A stretch of DNA of 64,000 nucleotides from Rhopalosiphum padi (taxonomy: Eukaryota; Arthropoda; Insecta; Hemiptera; Aphididae), in contig NC_083597.1 in NCBI RefSeq assembly GCF_020882245.1, positions 58,444,152-58,508,151 on the forward strand, read 5' to 3'. Made by a program: the position numbers and the translations under genes. The notes under the pieces are model-generated. The model was not told the origin of the DNA. It saw only the letters and a program-made list of their open reading frames with translations, and ran no database searches. Below, one piece after another: positions 28,119 through 39,904 of this stretch. Each line of letters begins with the position of its first letter. The stretch's first letter is position 1.

Positions 28119-29076
28119 GGTATCATAATTCATAACCAATGCGTCGCAAAAAAAATTGTCAATTTTATTTACCATCTTCTATAATATTATGTACAACCAA
28201 TATTACTATAATATAATAAACACCTATACAGCTGTACACTGTACGTATTTAATCTACCAGTACCTACTAGTACAATATTGTAATCAATAATCAACTAAAA
28301 CAAAAATATCAAGTAGATTTTACACGTAATTGGCAAATTCAAATATTGTAGCTACTTAAAATAATCGTGATACAAAATAACATTTAATCAAAATCACATA
28401 TAATTTGTAAATATCAAACTAAAATGTAATTATTTTTTTTAGTTTAGGTTAGAGTAGTTCAGGTTAGTTTCATTTTAATGTTCAAAATACCTAATTTTAA
28501 ATAAATAAAATAATATTTGAACAGATTTAAATTATAAAATTAATTCATACTAAACAATATTAATAAAAATAAATTAGAAAACCGTTAAACCCGATTTAAA
28601 CTAATAATTTTTTTTTTTAATATATAATAGTTCATTTTATACTCAAAACATTATTAACTAGTATAATAATTTGATCATTTATTAATGTCTAATATTATTC
28701 ATAAGATATAAGACGTATAAAACTATGTATAAGATTTAGTCCTTATGAATTGATTCTATTTATAAATTATTATTTAAGAACAATGATTTGAGTATAGACC
28801 ATAAATGAAACCTTTAATATTAAAAAAAAATATTAATATGCATATTATCATGATGAAATAAAATAATAATAGAATTGTTTACTATAAAATGTCAATAATA
28901 ACAGCATACGGCGGAAAATGTATAAAATTAATGCAATTCTATAACCATCGACTACCGTTACAATAATTTATCTGAAAAATAAAATAATTTATGATTACAA
29001 TTATGGTTGTTGAAATAGTTGTTATGATGTTGGCTAATTGAATTCATCCTTCAATAACGGATGCAAGAAAAAATAG

Positions 29077-29099
29077 CAGTAGGGGTGATTCCCCTACTG
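29077..29099. other. Perfect 9-bp inverted repeat with 5-base loop
   Basis: CAGTAGGGG, loop TGATT, then CCCCTACTG. It is GC-rich within AT-rich DNA and followed by a T-rich stretch. It could be a structured RNA element or two abutted CAG...CTG-type transposon ends of a collapsed element; neither is shown. Confidence 0.5.
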
Positions 29100-29624
29100 A
29101 TTTATTTTTTGTTATAATAATTGAAACCAAGACATATTTGTTCTTTAGTTCATATCGAAGTATAATAATAATAAAAAAAATGTTCTATACAATTAGTTTC
29201 ATTACCTTTATTAAACATTCATGCGACCATAATTATTTTATCAACACATTATAAATTTATAAATAGGTATATGATATATGTATTTTATTGTGTGTTTATA
29301 AAATAACAAAATTATACACAGTATTCTCAACCCCGAGTATAGTATTTTTTTAGAATCTCAATCAAATCAAGAATATATTGATTTTTCAGTAATATTTATT
29401 ATTCTGATAAAACTTTTTCAAGTAGTAAAACAACTCCTAAATGTCATGTAGGTAGCACTTTACCCTATATTGAATCAATTCTTTCAAGATTTGCACTGTA
29501 GTTTTCCTAACCGCTACAATAATGTTGAATAAATGTCAAAATTGGGAGTTTTAAATTTTTAAATTAGTTTTAATCATATTGTTCAGTATCGTTTTTAAAA
29601 TTCGATAATTTAATATCAATATAT

Positions 29625-29628
<4 letters not shown>

Positions 29629-29657
<29 letters not shown>
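29629..29657. repeat. (AT)n dinucleotide microsatellite
   Basis: About fourteen uninterrupted AT units. Confidence 0.95.
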
Positions 29658-29659
<2 letters not shown>

Positions 29660-30991
29660 AATATACAACTACATGATCGAGGTAAGTTTATAAGATAGAG
29701 GTACTAATATAGGTATTAACAACTAGATTTGTATACTGTTTACATTTTTCAAATACCTACTAATTCAATGATTTTCTTCTATGAAATAATTATACCTATA
29801 CTATAGTTACATTATTATTTAATACTTAAGTATTACAAGTGAATATGGTATAGCCAATAGATTAAAACCTAATAATCAATTTAGGTAGGTATTTTTATTA
29901 AAACATTTTAACAATGGAATGCACACACGTATAATATTACGTCACGTACCTATAATATTTGTGTTCCATTTTAATTATAGCAGAAAAAATTAATTTCAAT
30001 TGTAATGAATCATTAATAAACCTAAAGTTTTTAATTTGATAAAGTTATAATAAATACATGTACTCTCAACATATTTAATTCATTATAAACGATTTTGGTT
30101 CATAGTTAGTCTCAATAACAATCATAATACTAAAATTAAATTGCATAACTTGTATACATACGTAATATGAATCATAATAAACAGACAATTTTAATGGTTA
30201 TAATTCGACCAGACTTACTAATGCTATTAGATTATTGTTAATTAATATTATAAATATTACGAATTTAGAGAAAAAGTCCCCGAAAAAAAGCCATTTACTC
30301 TTTAGTAAATAATTATTAAGTAAATGAAGCTATATATAATAAACAAGTAAAGCTGAAAATGCACATTCTGTATTGTTTATTGTGCATAATTTTTTTTTCT
30401 GGAGGTAGTTGGATTTTCGTGTTTTTTTTTATTGGGCTTTTTTCTTCAAAATAGATATTTAAATAAACAGTTAAATACACTGAAAAATTGAATAATATAA
30501 CACATATTATTATAGGTCTTGTATCAGAATAATAATAATCTAACTCGTAGGAAAACCTAGCCTAAGGGTGAGAGGTTACATTCAGACAAAAAGACTTGAA
30601 ATTTCTACCTATAATAAATGTAAATAATATATATATTGGATGAGCGGTGGCTTTATAAAATGGGCGTAACAGTCTCGTGACATAAGTTATTAAAAATACT
30701 GAGAATAAAATCAATAGATAGTATAAATCTATATTTTTTAATCCTGAACCATATCCTTGAACTATAAATCATAATAAATTTTAATAAAAACAAATAATGT
30801 AAAATAGAGCAAAGATTTACTTTCGTTAATACATGTTCACGTTTATCTTATAGTAACATATATTTTCTTTTTAAGATATATGCAATCTTGTCTGATTTGT
30901 TTAATAAATAATAATATTATAGCATTCGCCATTCATAATAATATATGTACGATTTCGTATGTATTATGATTCAAAGAAAAATAGAAAGAAG

Positions 30992-31018
30992 CATAAAAGG
31001 GCGTAAAAGCTGCAGTTA
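30992..31018 (+). promoter_or_regulatory. Possible TATA box and initiator for the 31087 frame
   Basis: CATAAAAGGG at 30992-31001 is followed by TGCAGTTA about 20-25 bases later, a spacing only slightly shorter than usual for a TATA/Inr promoter. TATA-like words are common in AT-rich DNA; the GC-containing flank makes this one slightly better than background. Confidence 0.3.
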
Positions 31019-31086
31019 AGATTTGTTTAAGATTTTGTTTCGACTTCAATAACACAAATAATACACAAAACCTGTCTAGTGTTAAA

Positions 31087-31299
31087 ATGACCGATGAGCT
31101 TTTGGATAAATACATTAAGGTTCAAAACACGTGCGATAGTTTTTATTCAGAATCCGCAATGCGATCATTTCCCTCTCACTCGCCTAGTCAGAAGATGACT
31201 GCAGCTATCATTTATATTTTATTTATATACTTATTATTATTAATATTATTATTTGAATCGTCACTCATAGAAATATACAATATTTCCATAAGTTTATAA
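31087..31299 (+). CDS. Candidate 70-aa single-pass membrane microprotein
   Basis: An intronless frame with a good insect start context (TTAAAATGA). Residues 1-36 are polar (M-T-D-E-L-L-D-K-Y-I-K-V at the start, a Ser/Pro stretch later). Residues about 38-56 (T-A-A-I-I-Y-I-L-F-I-Y-L-L-L-L-I-L-L-F) form one strong transmembrane helix, followed by a short tail. A TATA-like CATAAAAGGG lies at 30992 with an initiator-like TGCAGTTA about 20-25 bases later, giving a plausible promoter 75-95 bases before the ATG. The layout recalls small tail-anchored regulators, but no family is recognised. The hydrophobic half is AT-driven codon use and may be chance. Confidence 0.4.
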   Translation: MTDELLDKYIKVQNTCDSFYSESAMRSFPSHSPSQKMTAAIIYILFIYLLLLILLFESSLIEIYNISISL

Positions 31300-31350
31300 A
31301 ATAACTAATATAAATTATAAAAACAAATTTAGTTAATTAAACTAACTCTA

Positions 31351-32290
31351 TAGGCGAAACTACGGGTCAGGCCAGTCAGGCCATGGCCTGATTTAATACT
31401 GACTAAAGATTTGTATATATGTATTACATATTTTAATAATTATTTAGGCATTATAAATAATATATTTTTACATGTAAACGTACAAATTTGTACCTACGTT
31501 TTAAACTTTTATATAATACTATAATATAATATAGTAGATATTGGACAAATGAGGATTATAATATAAAATAATAGTGATTTTTTTAAATGCCTAATAGCAT
31601 ATTTATTTAAAATTAAAAACTTTATTTTTTGCATCTAAAATTTGTGAAATTTTCCGTTTAAATGTCACGTACCTACTGCACGATTATTATACCACTCGTA
31701 CCTAGTTTACGAATATGTGGACTTGATATGATTTCTTAAATTAAATTGTACACACTACTCAATGAATATAATAATACAATTTATTTTTTACATTGACTAT
31801 GGAAATATAAATAACTATTCTATGTTCTCGAATAATCGGTTTTATTAGTGATTGTTTAATTTAGACATTTGACATTTATTTTTATATTATAGCAAGTAGG
31901 TAAGAGTTAATTTTACGTAACTAGTCGCCAGATGGTAATGTTTGTTACGTGGTGATATACCCGTAAAAAATTATTGTCGATTATACGTACTTTAATATTT
32001 TCATATTATTTTTTTTATTATAAATTCATATTTTTATCATTGACAGGCGACAGCAAATGTTCACAAGATTCTTCTACGTTTAACATTACAAAATCATGGA
32101 GAGGTAATTATTAATTAAAATATTTTTTTATTATTAAATACTTAAATTGTTAGAAATATTCATTATATATATAAAATTTAAAAAAATTTAAATTAAAATT
32201 AAACAAAATTAATATAGTTGTTAATAGAAGATTTTTTATATTTTTCATTTGGTCGGCCCTAATAAAAGTATCTAGTTTCGCCTATGAGTC
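31351..32290. mobile_element. hAT-like DNA element, about 940 bp, with target duplication
   Basis: The left end carries ATAGGCGAAACTA (31350-31362) and the right end its inverse TAGTTTCGCCTAT (32273-32285). The 8-base direct repeat TAACTCTA lies at 31343-31350 and 32291-32298, the size made by hAT transposases. Termini of the type CATAGGCG.AACTA occur in hAT elements (family knowledge); here the left end appears trimmed by about 6 bases relative to the right. Near the left end is GGTCAGGCCAGTCAGGCCATGGCC and near the right GGTCGGCCC. No intact transposase frame is present; the element is non-autonomous. Confidence 0.7.
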
Positions 32291-32298
32291 TAACTCTA

Positions 32299-33913
32299 TA
32301 TATAGAAGGTAAAACATAAAAATCGCAAAAGAAAAAATGATTTCATTACATCAAAATAACGCATATCATTAGTATTATTTCGGTGAGTTTAGATTGTTTG
32401 AACAAAATAAATATAGAATTATTTTTTGAGTTCACTAGTAAGTGTATTTCATAGCTCGAGTGCATTCTTAATTTTTTTATCGGTGGAAAGAATGTTTTTT
32501 AAAGGAGATTAATGTCTTATGCCTATACAATTAATTTTTATTGTCAAAAATTTACATTTTATTTTTATAAGGATTGTGGTCCGCAATAATATGTACAAGA
32601 AGAGAGTAGGTACAAAGCTTCTGAGCGTAAAAATTCCAAATGCACCTTTGATGATCTAGGCATAGATTTATATTCAGGTACTGGAAATGCGGGTACAAAG
32701 TATAGTCGTATTACTCGTATAGACTATAATTGAAACTTTTTTTATTATTATACATAATTATGTAGGTGTGTGTACCTATACTACCTATACTGTTTAGTGA
32801 GTCATGACTCGTGACAATTGTATGTGTCTGACGATAATAAGACATAAAAAACTATTAATGACTGCTGCCATAAAAACAAAAAGAGTTAATTTTTGTGTTT
32901 GATTTTATAAAAAAATAAATTTAACTAATAATTATATTAATTAACAATGACATGTAAGAAAATAATATTTTTTAAAGTTATAATAAGGTATGACTGATTT
33001 TCAATTTTATTTTTAGATAAGGCCATAAGGGCCCCGTATTTTCAAGTTGCGGCACTGGATATCAAATATCACATTAATTATAGCTTAGTAAAATAATAAA
33101 TAGTATATTTTATTATAGTACCTATTTACCATCAGGACAAGGACAACCAAGTAGCTATAGATATCATAATTGTAATTCTTTTATATTATATGCAATTGAA
33201 TCTCTTAATAATTTATAACTACAATAATAGGTAAATAATAAATGCGTCTACATAGGAGCAAAAAAAAATCAATAAATAGAAAAAAATGACATATATTATT
33301 TTTCTTTTTAATTACTTAGGTATAGGTACTCCAGAATTGTGTGAAATAATTAATTTTTTATTAACTTTTCGGTAATGTCGATTTAAATAATATTAGATTT
33401 TATGTTATTAAATTATTTAAATGTAGCTATAATCTTTTCGGATTTTCATTAAAGAATTTGGTGAACTTTTAAGTTATGGTAGTTGGATATTATTGGATTC
33501 TGAGTGAATTAATGAATGTATTGATAATTGATTTTACAATGATGTGTATTTTATCAGTCTGTCATCACCAAAGGCTTTTGGGATAGTAAAAATTCGAGAT
33601 TAGATATTAAATTGAAGGATAACAATTTCAGTTATTTTGTTTAAATTTAAAAATACTATTCGTGGGTACTTGAAACTTTTAACGCATATTATTATATTTT
33701 TTATACGCAATGACATGTGCAGTGTTTATATCAAAAATTAATTAATTCATCGTGCCGTATTACTAATAGTAAAATAAATTACGTTAATTGTAATATAAAT
33801 GTATCATAAAAGTAATAAAGACCGACATAGTGACATAAGAACACTCGAAACCAACAACTCTAGTAACTGTACGTCTGTACAACAGAGCTAGCAACTACCT
33901 ATTACACGCCTTC
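32299..33913. other. AT-rich DNA, no gene recognised
   Basis: Apart from the repeat copy near 33496 and the flank of the MITE at 33914, nothing supportable was seen. Confidence 0.55.
33496..33560 (+). repeat. Dispersed repeat copy containing ATTCTGAGTG, second of two
   Basis: Diverged partner of the repeat near 1186. It shares GATTCTGAGTG, a following TGAA block and a TCTG/TCAG-containing tail. No ends or target duplication could be set. Confidence 0.4.
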
Positions 33914-34081
33914 CAGTGGCGTGTCCAGCACAAAATAATTGGGTAGGCCAGTTTTGTTCTGTAGTGTGTAAGTGTGCTTATAACTATTAGGGAAAATTTT
34001 TCCAATCACATGGAACCAAACAGTCAAATAAAAATTGGGTAGGTCCGGGCCTAGTCGGCCTACCCTGTAAACACGCCACTG
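33914..34081. mobile_element. 168-bp hAT-type MITE with perfect 8-bp target duplication
   Basis: Ends are CAGTGGCGTGT and its inverse ACACGCCACTG, an 11-bp terminal inverted repeat. The flanking direct repeats ACGCCTTC at 33906-33913 and 34082-34089 match exactly. An inner inverted pair, GGGTAGGCC and GGCCTACCC, adds secondary structure. CAGTGGCG termini with 8-bp duplications fit a hAT-derived non-autonomous element. The perfect duplication suggests a fairly recent insertion. It lies about 720 bp upstream of the STRAD start codon. Confidence 0.92.
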
Positions 34082-34807
34082 ACGCCTTCTGTTGCGATTT
34101 TTATGGTAATGCTAAAATACTAAGGGCACTTAGGGCATAAATTCACAATTATAATACTATATACTATATAGCCATATAACTCTACCTACAAGTACCTATA
34201 TCTTATGACATACATATTTTATAAGCATACCTATCATAACAATTATAGTAACATAGGTATAACCATGTTCATGTACCATGTACCTATACTAGTATGTAAG
34301 TGTCCTACCGTTGACTAGACAAATTACAAATACAAGTATTTTCAATTTTGAAGTATTACGACTTACGAGGCGTACCTATTTATAATAATCTTATTACAAA
34401 CCTAAAATATAAAAACATATGATCGCGCGAGTGGTGATAACGATCCGGCTATCGTCAGACTACAACTCACACAATCACAGTCGAATGTGTTATCAAAACG
34501 ATATTCCTCAATAATTCCTGTATGTTGTACCTAAAACAATAATATTATAATATTTAATATTTACACTATTATACTTTACATTAGGTATTAATTATCAATA
34601 AACAAGTGGAACATTAAATTACATTTTATTGTGTGTTATTAATCTTATTTATATTATTATTAATGTTATAGTATAGTTGTTCTTGTTCCGTTTCTATGCG
34701 CGCACGCAACAAATAACATTAAGCAATTCTCACTCGCTTATAATTATACAGCGACGCTTAGATCGCCGTTCACTCGTTCACAGAGTATCCGAAACCCGTG
34801 TCGCAAC

Positions 34808-37000
34808 ATGAACTTCGAACCAGACTTGAAGCAGTACACTATGTGCTCGGTGTTGGGATCGTGTTTCTCAGACCGGGCGGTCGTGTTCCTAGGCAAACAC
34901 AACAAGAGCGGCAACCTGGTGGCAATGAAAAACTTCAACTTAGATAGCATGTCAAAAACTGACTGTCAGCTTATACAGGATGAGATTTACAACACTAGGC
35001 AGCTGATGCACCCAAACCTCATACCGTATGTGACTTCCTTTTTGGACAAGAGTCAGCTGTATGTCGTGTTCCCACTCATGGGGTACGGTTCATGCAGAGA
35101 CTTGTTGCGCAACCATTTTGTGGAAGGATTACCGGAAACAGTTATAGCATTTGTGCTCAGAGACGTTCTACTGGGACTGGAGTATATACACAATAAAGGG
35201 CTCGTGCATAGGTTGGTAGCTTTTCCTCGCTGTTAGTATTAATCAATATTTCTATAATTTTTTTTTTCCTACAGAGCTATAAAGGCAGGCCATATATTGA
35301 TACGTGCAGATGGACATGCATGCTTGTCAGGCTTACGTAGCATGTGTCCAATCGATAAACGGTCCAATTTACATTCCTTGCCACTGCAATCTGCTAATAA
35401 CTTGAATTGGTCTAGTCCCGAGATGCTTGAACAAAATTTGCTGGGGTACAACGAAAAGTCTGACATTTACAGTATAGGCATAACATCATGCGAACTGGCA
35501 AATGGTTTCGTTCCTTTTGCTGAAACTGATACCACACTTATGCTTACACAAAAAGTTAAAGGTTTAATTCCACACTTGCTTGACTGCACTACGTGCTACC
35601 CTTATGAAGATAATGCAGCTGATAATGGATACCAGTCTGAAGAAACAATTGGCGTGAATGCAGCGCCTGTGAGCAATGTATATACAAGAATGTTTACAGA
35701 GGAGTTTCACAATCTTGTTGAATTGTGTTGTCAACGAGATCCAGAAAGTAGACCTTCTGCACCCAATTTGTTGGCTCATACTTTTACTAAACAAGTGTGT
35801 TTCAATTATACATTTTTTAAACATTACTTTCTTAATGTGTATATACACTTATATACCTTATACACAATCATTTAATATTTATATTTACAACATTATATAT
35901 ATTTATTTTTCTTATGATCTAAAAAAATATTATCTGCATCCTAAATAAATCAAAGCATCCCAAGATTTTTATAAATACTTAATAACTTTTATTCATATAA
36001 TTTAGAATATTTTATTAAAAATGTTAAAAAGAATTAGTTATGTCATTATGTGATTAAAACAGTCCTAGTGATACAATTTAAGAAATATTTTCTAATTGCT
36101 TAACTTGTATAATAAAACAACTAATAAATAAAAAAAACTTATTAACTTAATGAATAAACACTAATGGGATTTAAATATAATTATAAAAAAGATATATAAA
36201 TGCTACATGTTTATTTACAAAATTTAAATTTGAGTTTGTAAAAATGTAAATTTTTATCTAATATTTAAAAAAACTTAATTCAAGAATGTCTAATATGTAT
36301 GTTATTTCAGGCGCGAATCAAAAGGATGATAGCCCCCCACCTCCCATAGACTGCCACTAAAGTGAATTCTAAGACGTCTGTTTTTGGCAGCAAATAAAAT
36401 ATAATACTCACATGGTATTTTCTCTCCTCTACCCATAAATATATTCTGGATCCACACCTGTGTTTTTTTTGTATTCATTAAGACTTAACTATACTTAATA
36501 GAACATTATACACACTCATTTTTTCTTCATTTTCATGTCTCAACAAATTTGAAATTTACATGTGCAGAAAGTAGAATTTACCATAAGTCTACAAGAAAAA
36601 TATAGATCCCCAATTAATTTAAGTTTTAACTAGGGGTTTGTGGCTTGATACTAATTAGGAATGACTGATTTGGACACAGCTTTGTATACTTGTAAAATGA
36701 AGACTACAAAAGTTAGCAGGAATCCTTTTAAATTTTAATAATTGATGGAATTTAAAATTGTGTATATACATGTATATATTTAATGATAATTAAATACTTA
36801 ATGCTATTTTATAGGTGAAAAGAGTGAATGTAAAAGTAACTGATTTATTACGACCTGCTGTACCGCTGTTGAAGACAAATGTTGCAGAAATAAGTGATGA
36901 TCTCGCTTCTATTGGAGGCATGTCACAACAATTGAGTGATCTTGACCTGTTGACTTATGCATGGGATTTTGACCTTAATGATATAGTACCAACACTATAA
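34808..37000 (+). CDS. STRAD: STE20-related adaptor pseudokinase (STRAD-like)
   Basis: Three coding exons, 34808-35211, 35275-35794 and 36815-37000, join in phase to 369 aa. In animals STRAD is a kinase-dead scaffold that binds LKB1 and MO25, switches on LKB1 allosterically and keeps it in the cytoplasm. The domain spans about residues 10-310: V-A-M-K (K41) takes the place of the VAIK lysine; the catalytic loop reads V-H-R-A-I-K-A-G-H-I-L, so the HRD aspartate is Ala; the DFG site is replaced by C-L-S-G-L-R-S. These losses and the S-G-L-R-S signature fit STRAD rather than an active STE20 kinase. Exon 3 encodes Q-V-K-R and the tail A-W-D-F-D-L-N-D; a W-E-F tripeptide near the end of vertebrate STRAD binds MO25. 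Here W-D-F is not terminal. The domain is somewhat shorter than the vertebrate protein (about 431 aa). AATAAA lies at 37227. Start chosen as the first ATG before a complete kinase N-lobe. Confidence 0.93.
36311..36398 (+). other. Possible alternative last exon of STRAD
   Basis: Within the last STRAD intron a T-rich acceptor TTATTTCAG (36302-36310) precedes a 39-base frame that, joined in phase after exon 2, reads A-R-I-K-R-M-I-A-P-H-L-P then TAG (36347-36349). An AATAAA poly(A) hexamer follows at 36393-36398. Use of this exon would replace the 61-residue tail, including the W-D-F putative MO25 contact, by 12 residues. The block is GC-richer than the rest of the intron. It is inference from splice and poly(A) signals. 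Confidence 0.4.
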
Positions 37001-38355
37001 ATGCCTATTACCAGTATTAGTATTAGTTAGCAAGTGTTCATCCCTATTATATTGTATGCAATATAGTTCAGTAGCTAGTCTAAATATATGAAACTTTAAA
37101 GAAATATATAATATTTAGATTAATGTAGTACCTACACAACTACTGAAGATTTATTTTATATGGATCATTTATTTTAAATTTACTTTAATCATATTATATT
37201 TTCAAATTGATTTCTGCTTAAATTTTAATAAAAAATTTTGTTTTATGTTGAGTGTAATTCAGTTAAATATTTAATTTTGATGTTTGGCTGTTATTGCTAT
37301 TTATAAAATATAATAATTAATAGTAATTTTTTATTTTTTGCAAATAGGTACTTCAGTTCTACAACACATTCTTTGTGAATGTTAGTTACAAACAATTGGT
37401 ACTTAGCATTTTGTATTAGTTTTTAATGTTAATACTTAATCATAAAACTATACTATTTGCTTTTAATAAATTAAATAACTATCTAATATTATTAGGTATG
37501 ATATTGTACTAAACACAATATTATATTTATTTGGTGCTTCTAGGTTTCCCCCCCCAAAAAAAATGATCTCTTTATTTTGTTGGTTCATTATTAGCAACGC
37601 TTTAAAACTTTTGACAATTTTTATTTTACTTTTGAAAACATTAACTAACTTTTTGTGCTATTTAGCAATACTGTTAACATTTACATTTACATAGCTTTTA
37701 CAAATTAGTTTTGCCACATAGTTATATAACTAGTCTCTTTGTATATGCTACCTAAATTAAAATAAAAAATGCAAGTATATAACACATTCTCAACATTGCT
37801 CAATATTTCAAAATATTACATTCATTATTGTTTCGAGTATAAAAAAAAATTGCAATTAATTTTTGAAGCGCTGTGCATTTTATTTTATATTATATTATAT
37901 TCCTTGATCTAAGTTCTAAACGTGGTATTAAATTTATTAATATGAAAAACATTTATTTTTTATTCACATTTATTTGTTAATTATATGTTGATGTATGTTT
38001 TGTATTTTACCAAACTACATTTTTAGTATTATTTTTAAATGTATGTCTCATTCTACTATTATTTTAATTATGATTATTATTTTATATTTGTTGTTGTTTA
38101 TTATAGATGTAATTTCTACTATTATTTGTTCTCATAAAGTAAATTATTCAGTTATACTATTTGCACAAACATTTAATAATATATTAAATAATATAAATGT
38201 ATAAGAAATTAAATTAAAATATATATATTTATGTGTGTATAACTTTAAAGCATTTTTTTAAATTTTTTCTATATCTAATTATTTATTATCCTAAAAATAT
38301 TAGAAATTTGAATCATAATTATTATTATTATTAATAATAATATTGTGAATATACT
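37001..38355. other. STRAD 3' region and AT-rich intergenic DNA
   Basis: Contains the STRAD 3' UTR with AATAAA at 37227-37232. No further gene was seen; the 37995-38204 frame is low in complexity. Confidence 0.6.
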
Positions 38356-38613
38356 CATGGGCGCCGCCAGGAATTTTATCGTGGGGGAGGGGGGTGCATC
38401 GTGCAAGTAGGTATAAGTTTATTTCTAAATAATGCTTATATGCGTAATAATAATAATAGTTAAATACGTAATATAATATAATATAATGTAGATAATTATG
38501 CAAAATAAATAGTTTCAATACCATCCAATTTTTTTAATTTAATTTAATTTTTTGTAAAGCCAGGGGGGTGCAAGTGCACCTTGACCGAGCACCTTGGCAC
38601 CTCGGTGTCCATG
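38356..38613. mobile_element. 258-bp hAT-like MITE with 8-bp target duplication
   Basis: Ends are CATGGGCGCCG and, inverted, CATGGACACCG, an imperfect terminal repeat. The direct repeats AATATACT at 38348-38355 and 38614-38621 are identical, the hAT duplication size. Near the ends are G-rich blocks (GGGGGAGGGGGGTGC and AGGGGGGTGC). No coding frame is present. Confidence 0.85.
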
Positions 38614-39231
38614 AATATACTAAATAATATAGTAAAGCAAAACAATCTGAAGCTTGTATACTTGTATAATAGAAAATAGTTTAAAACAATTGTTTAGGCT
38701 TAATAAAAAATATTTAAAATTTTATAAAATCACTAATAAGTTGGTCTTAAAGCATTTAAAATACATATGCAGGTGTTTTTTTATGAAAGTTAAGTAACTT
38801 AGAACTGTTCTAATTATGACAAAATTCATCAAAATCACAGAAGTTTGTAAATTATTTTGTTGTTAAAAATATATTAAATTTTTTATTTTAGTAGTTAGTC
38901 ATGAACAATACCAGATTCTTCTGAAGTTATTCTGAAAGAAATTTATAAATCTCAAAAATACTTTTTTAATACAAATTTTTTTATTGGCATTTCAAGTTGC
39001 AATTGAATTTGATATTATACAAAAATTAACAATTTTAATTATTTTATAGCAATTCAAAAACTACTCAGTACTCAGTATATTCCACAAGGAAAATTTATGA
39101 GTCATATATAAATTATTCATAATTATTTTGCAATTTAGGTGTCTTAAGTTAGATTAGAATATTAGATGCCTGAAATCTTCAGTTTAACCAAAAATACGAT
39201 ACATATATCATTATTTATTATAATGTATTAC

Positions 39232-39320
39232 CAGAGCCGTGCCGTGGGGGGGGGGCCTAAGGGGCATGGTTTAAAGGGGCGCCGAGAAAATTGAAATACA
39301 TAATGATAAATAAAATAGGG
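39232..39320. mobile_element. Fragment of a G-rich transposon terminus
   Basis: CAGAGCCGTGCCGTGGGGGGGGG followed by GGGGCATGG and GGGGCGCCGAG resembles the G-rich ends of the neighbouring hAT-like elements. No matching second end or target duplication was found, so the element is truncated or decayed. The frame at 39361-39573 directly downstream could be an eroded internal part but shows no recognisable transposase motif. Confidence 0.45.
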
Positions 39321-39748
39321 GGCGAATTTTTTTAATTTTAGATAAGTAACATAGTAAGTAATGATATTAAGCATTACCCAAAATCGGTTAGTCAGAAAAT
39401 CAAAATTATCGACGTATTATACGATTTATACGTTTATCATGATCCAACTACAATCGATTGTCGATAATTCAAAATTGGAAGGACTTATGAAAAATTTCAA
39501 ATTGCCAAGTAGTTTGAAATATCGAGAGCAAAAAAAATTTAAATTACTGAGTTATGAAAAAAAATTTGTTTGATTATTATAATTATTAAATATTTCATCA
39601 AATTAGGCGGCATTACAACTACCTATTTATTGTTTTTAAAATGTAAATAGGTATAAAATTAGGTTTATTGTTATAAAAGCTTATTATTTTTTGAAGAAAT
39701 CAGTAATTATTATAATATATAAGCTAAATTTATACACAATAGTATAGT

Positions 39749-39904
39749 CAGTAGTGGATTCATGGGGGAGGAGACCAAGGCCTAAAGCTAAAATACAGTC
39801 CTAAATATTGACATATTGTGTTTACAAAATTATATAATAGGAATATAATAATATTATAAAACTTTTGTCTCCTCTCCAAAACAAAATACCTAGATCAGCC
39901 ACTG
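39749..39904. mobile_element. Degenerate hAT-like MITE, about 156 bp
   Basis: The left end reads CAGTAGTGGATTCATGGGGGAG and the right end, inverted, reads CAGTGGCTGATCTAGG, an imperfect terminal repeat of the CAGTGGCGGATCCAGG type seen in hAT elements. The flanks (AGTATAGT and ATTACTAC) no longer match, so the insertion is old or the borders are off by a few bases. Confidence 0.6.

Larger units (their letters stand above)
27870..30990. other. AT-rich DNA with microsatellites, no gene recognised
   Basis: Holds TA dinucleotide repeats at 28099-28118 and 29629-29657, and a perfect 9-bp hairpin at 29077-29099. No coding frame worth reporting was found. Confidence 0.55.

Noticed and set aside
35297..35875. 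STRAD exon 2 frame running past the donor into the intron
   Set aside because: The last 27 codons are intronic; the splice to 36815 restores the conserved Q-V-K-R text.
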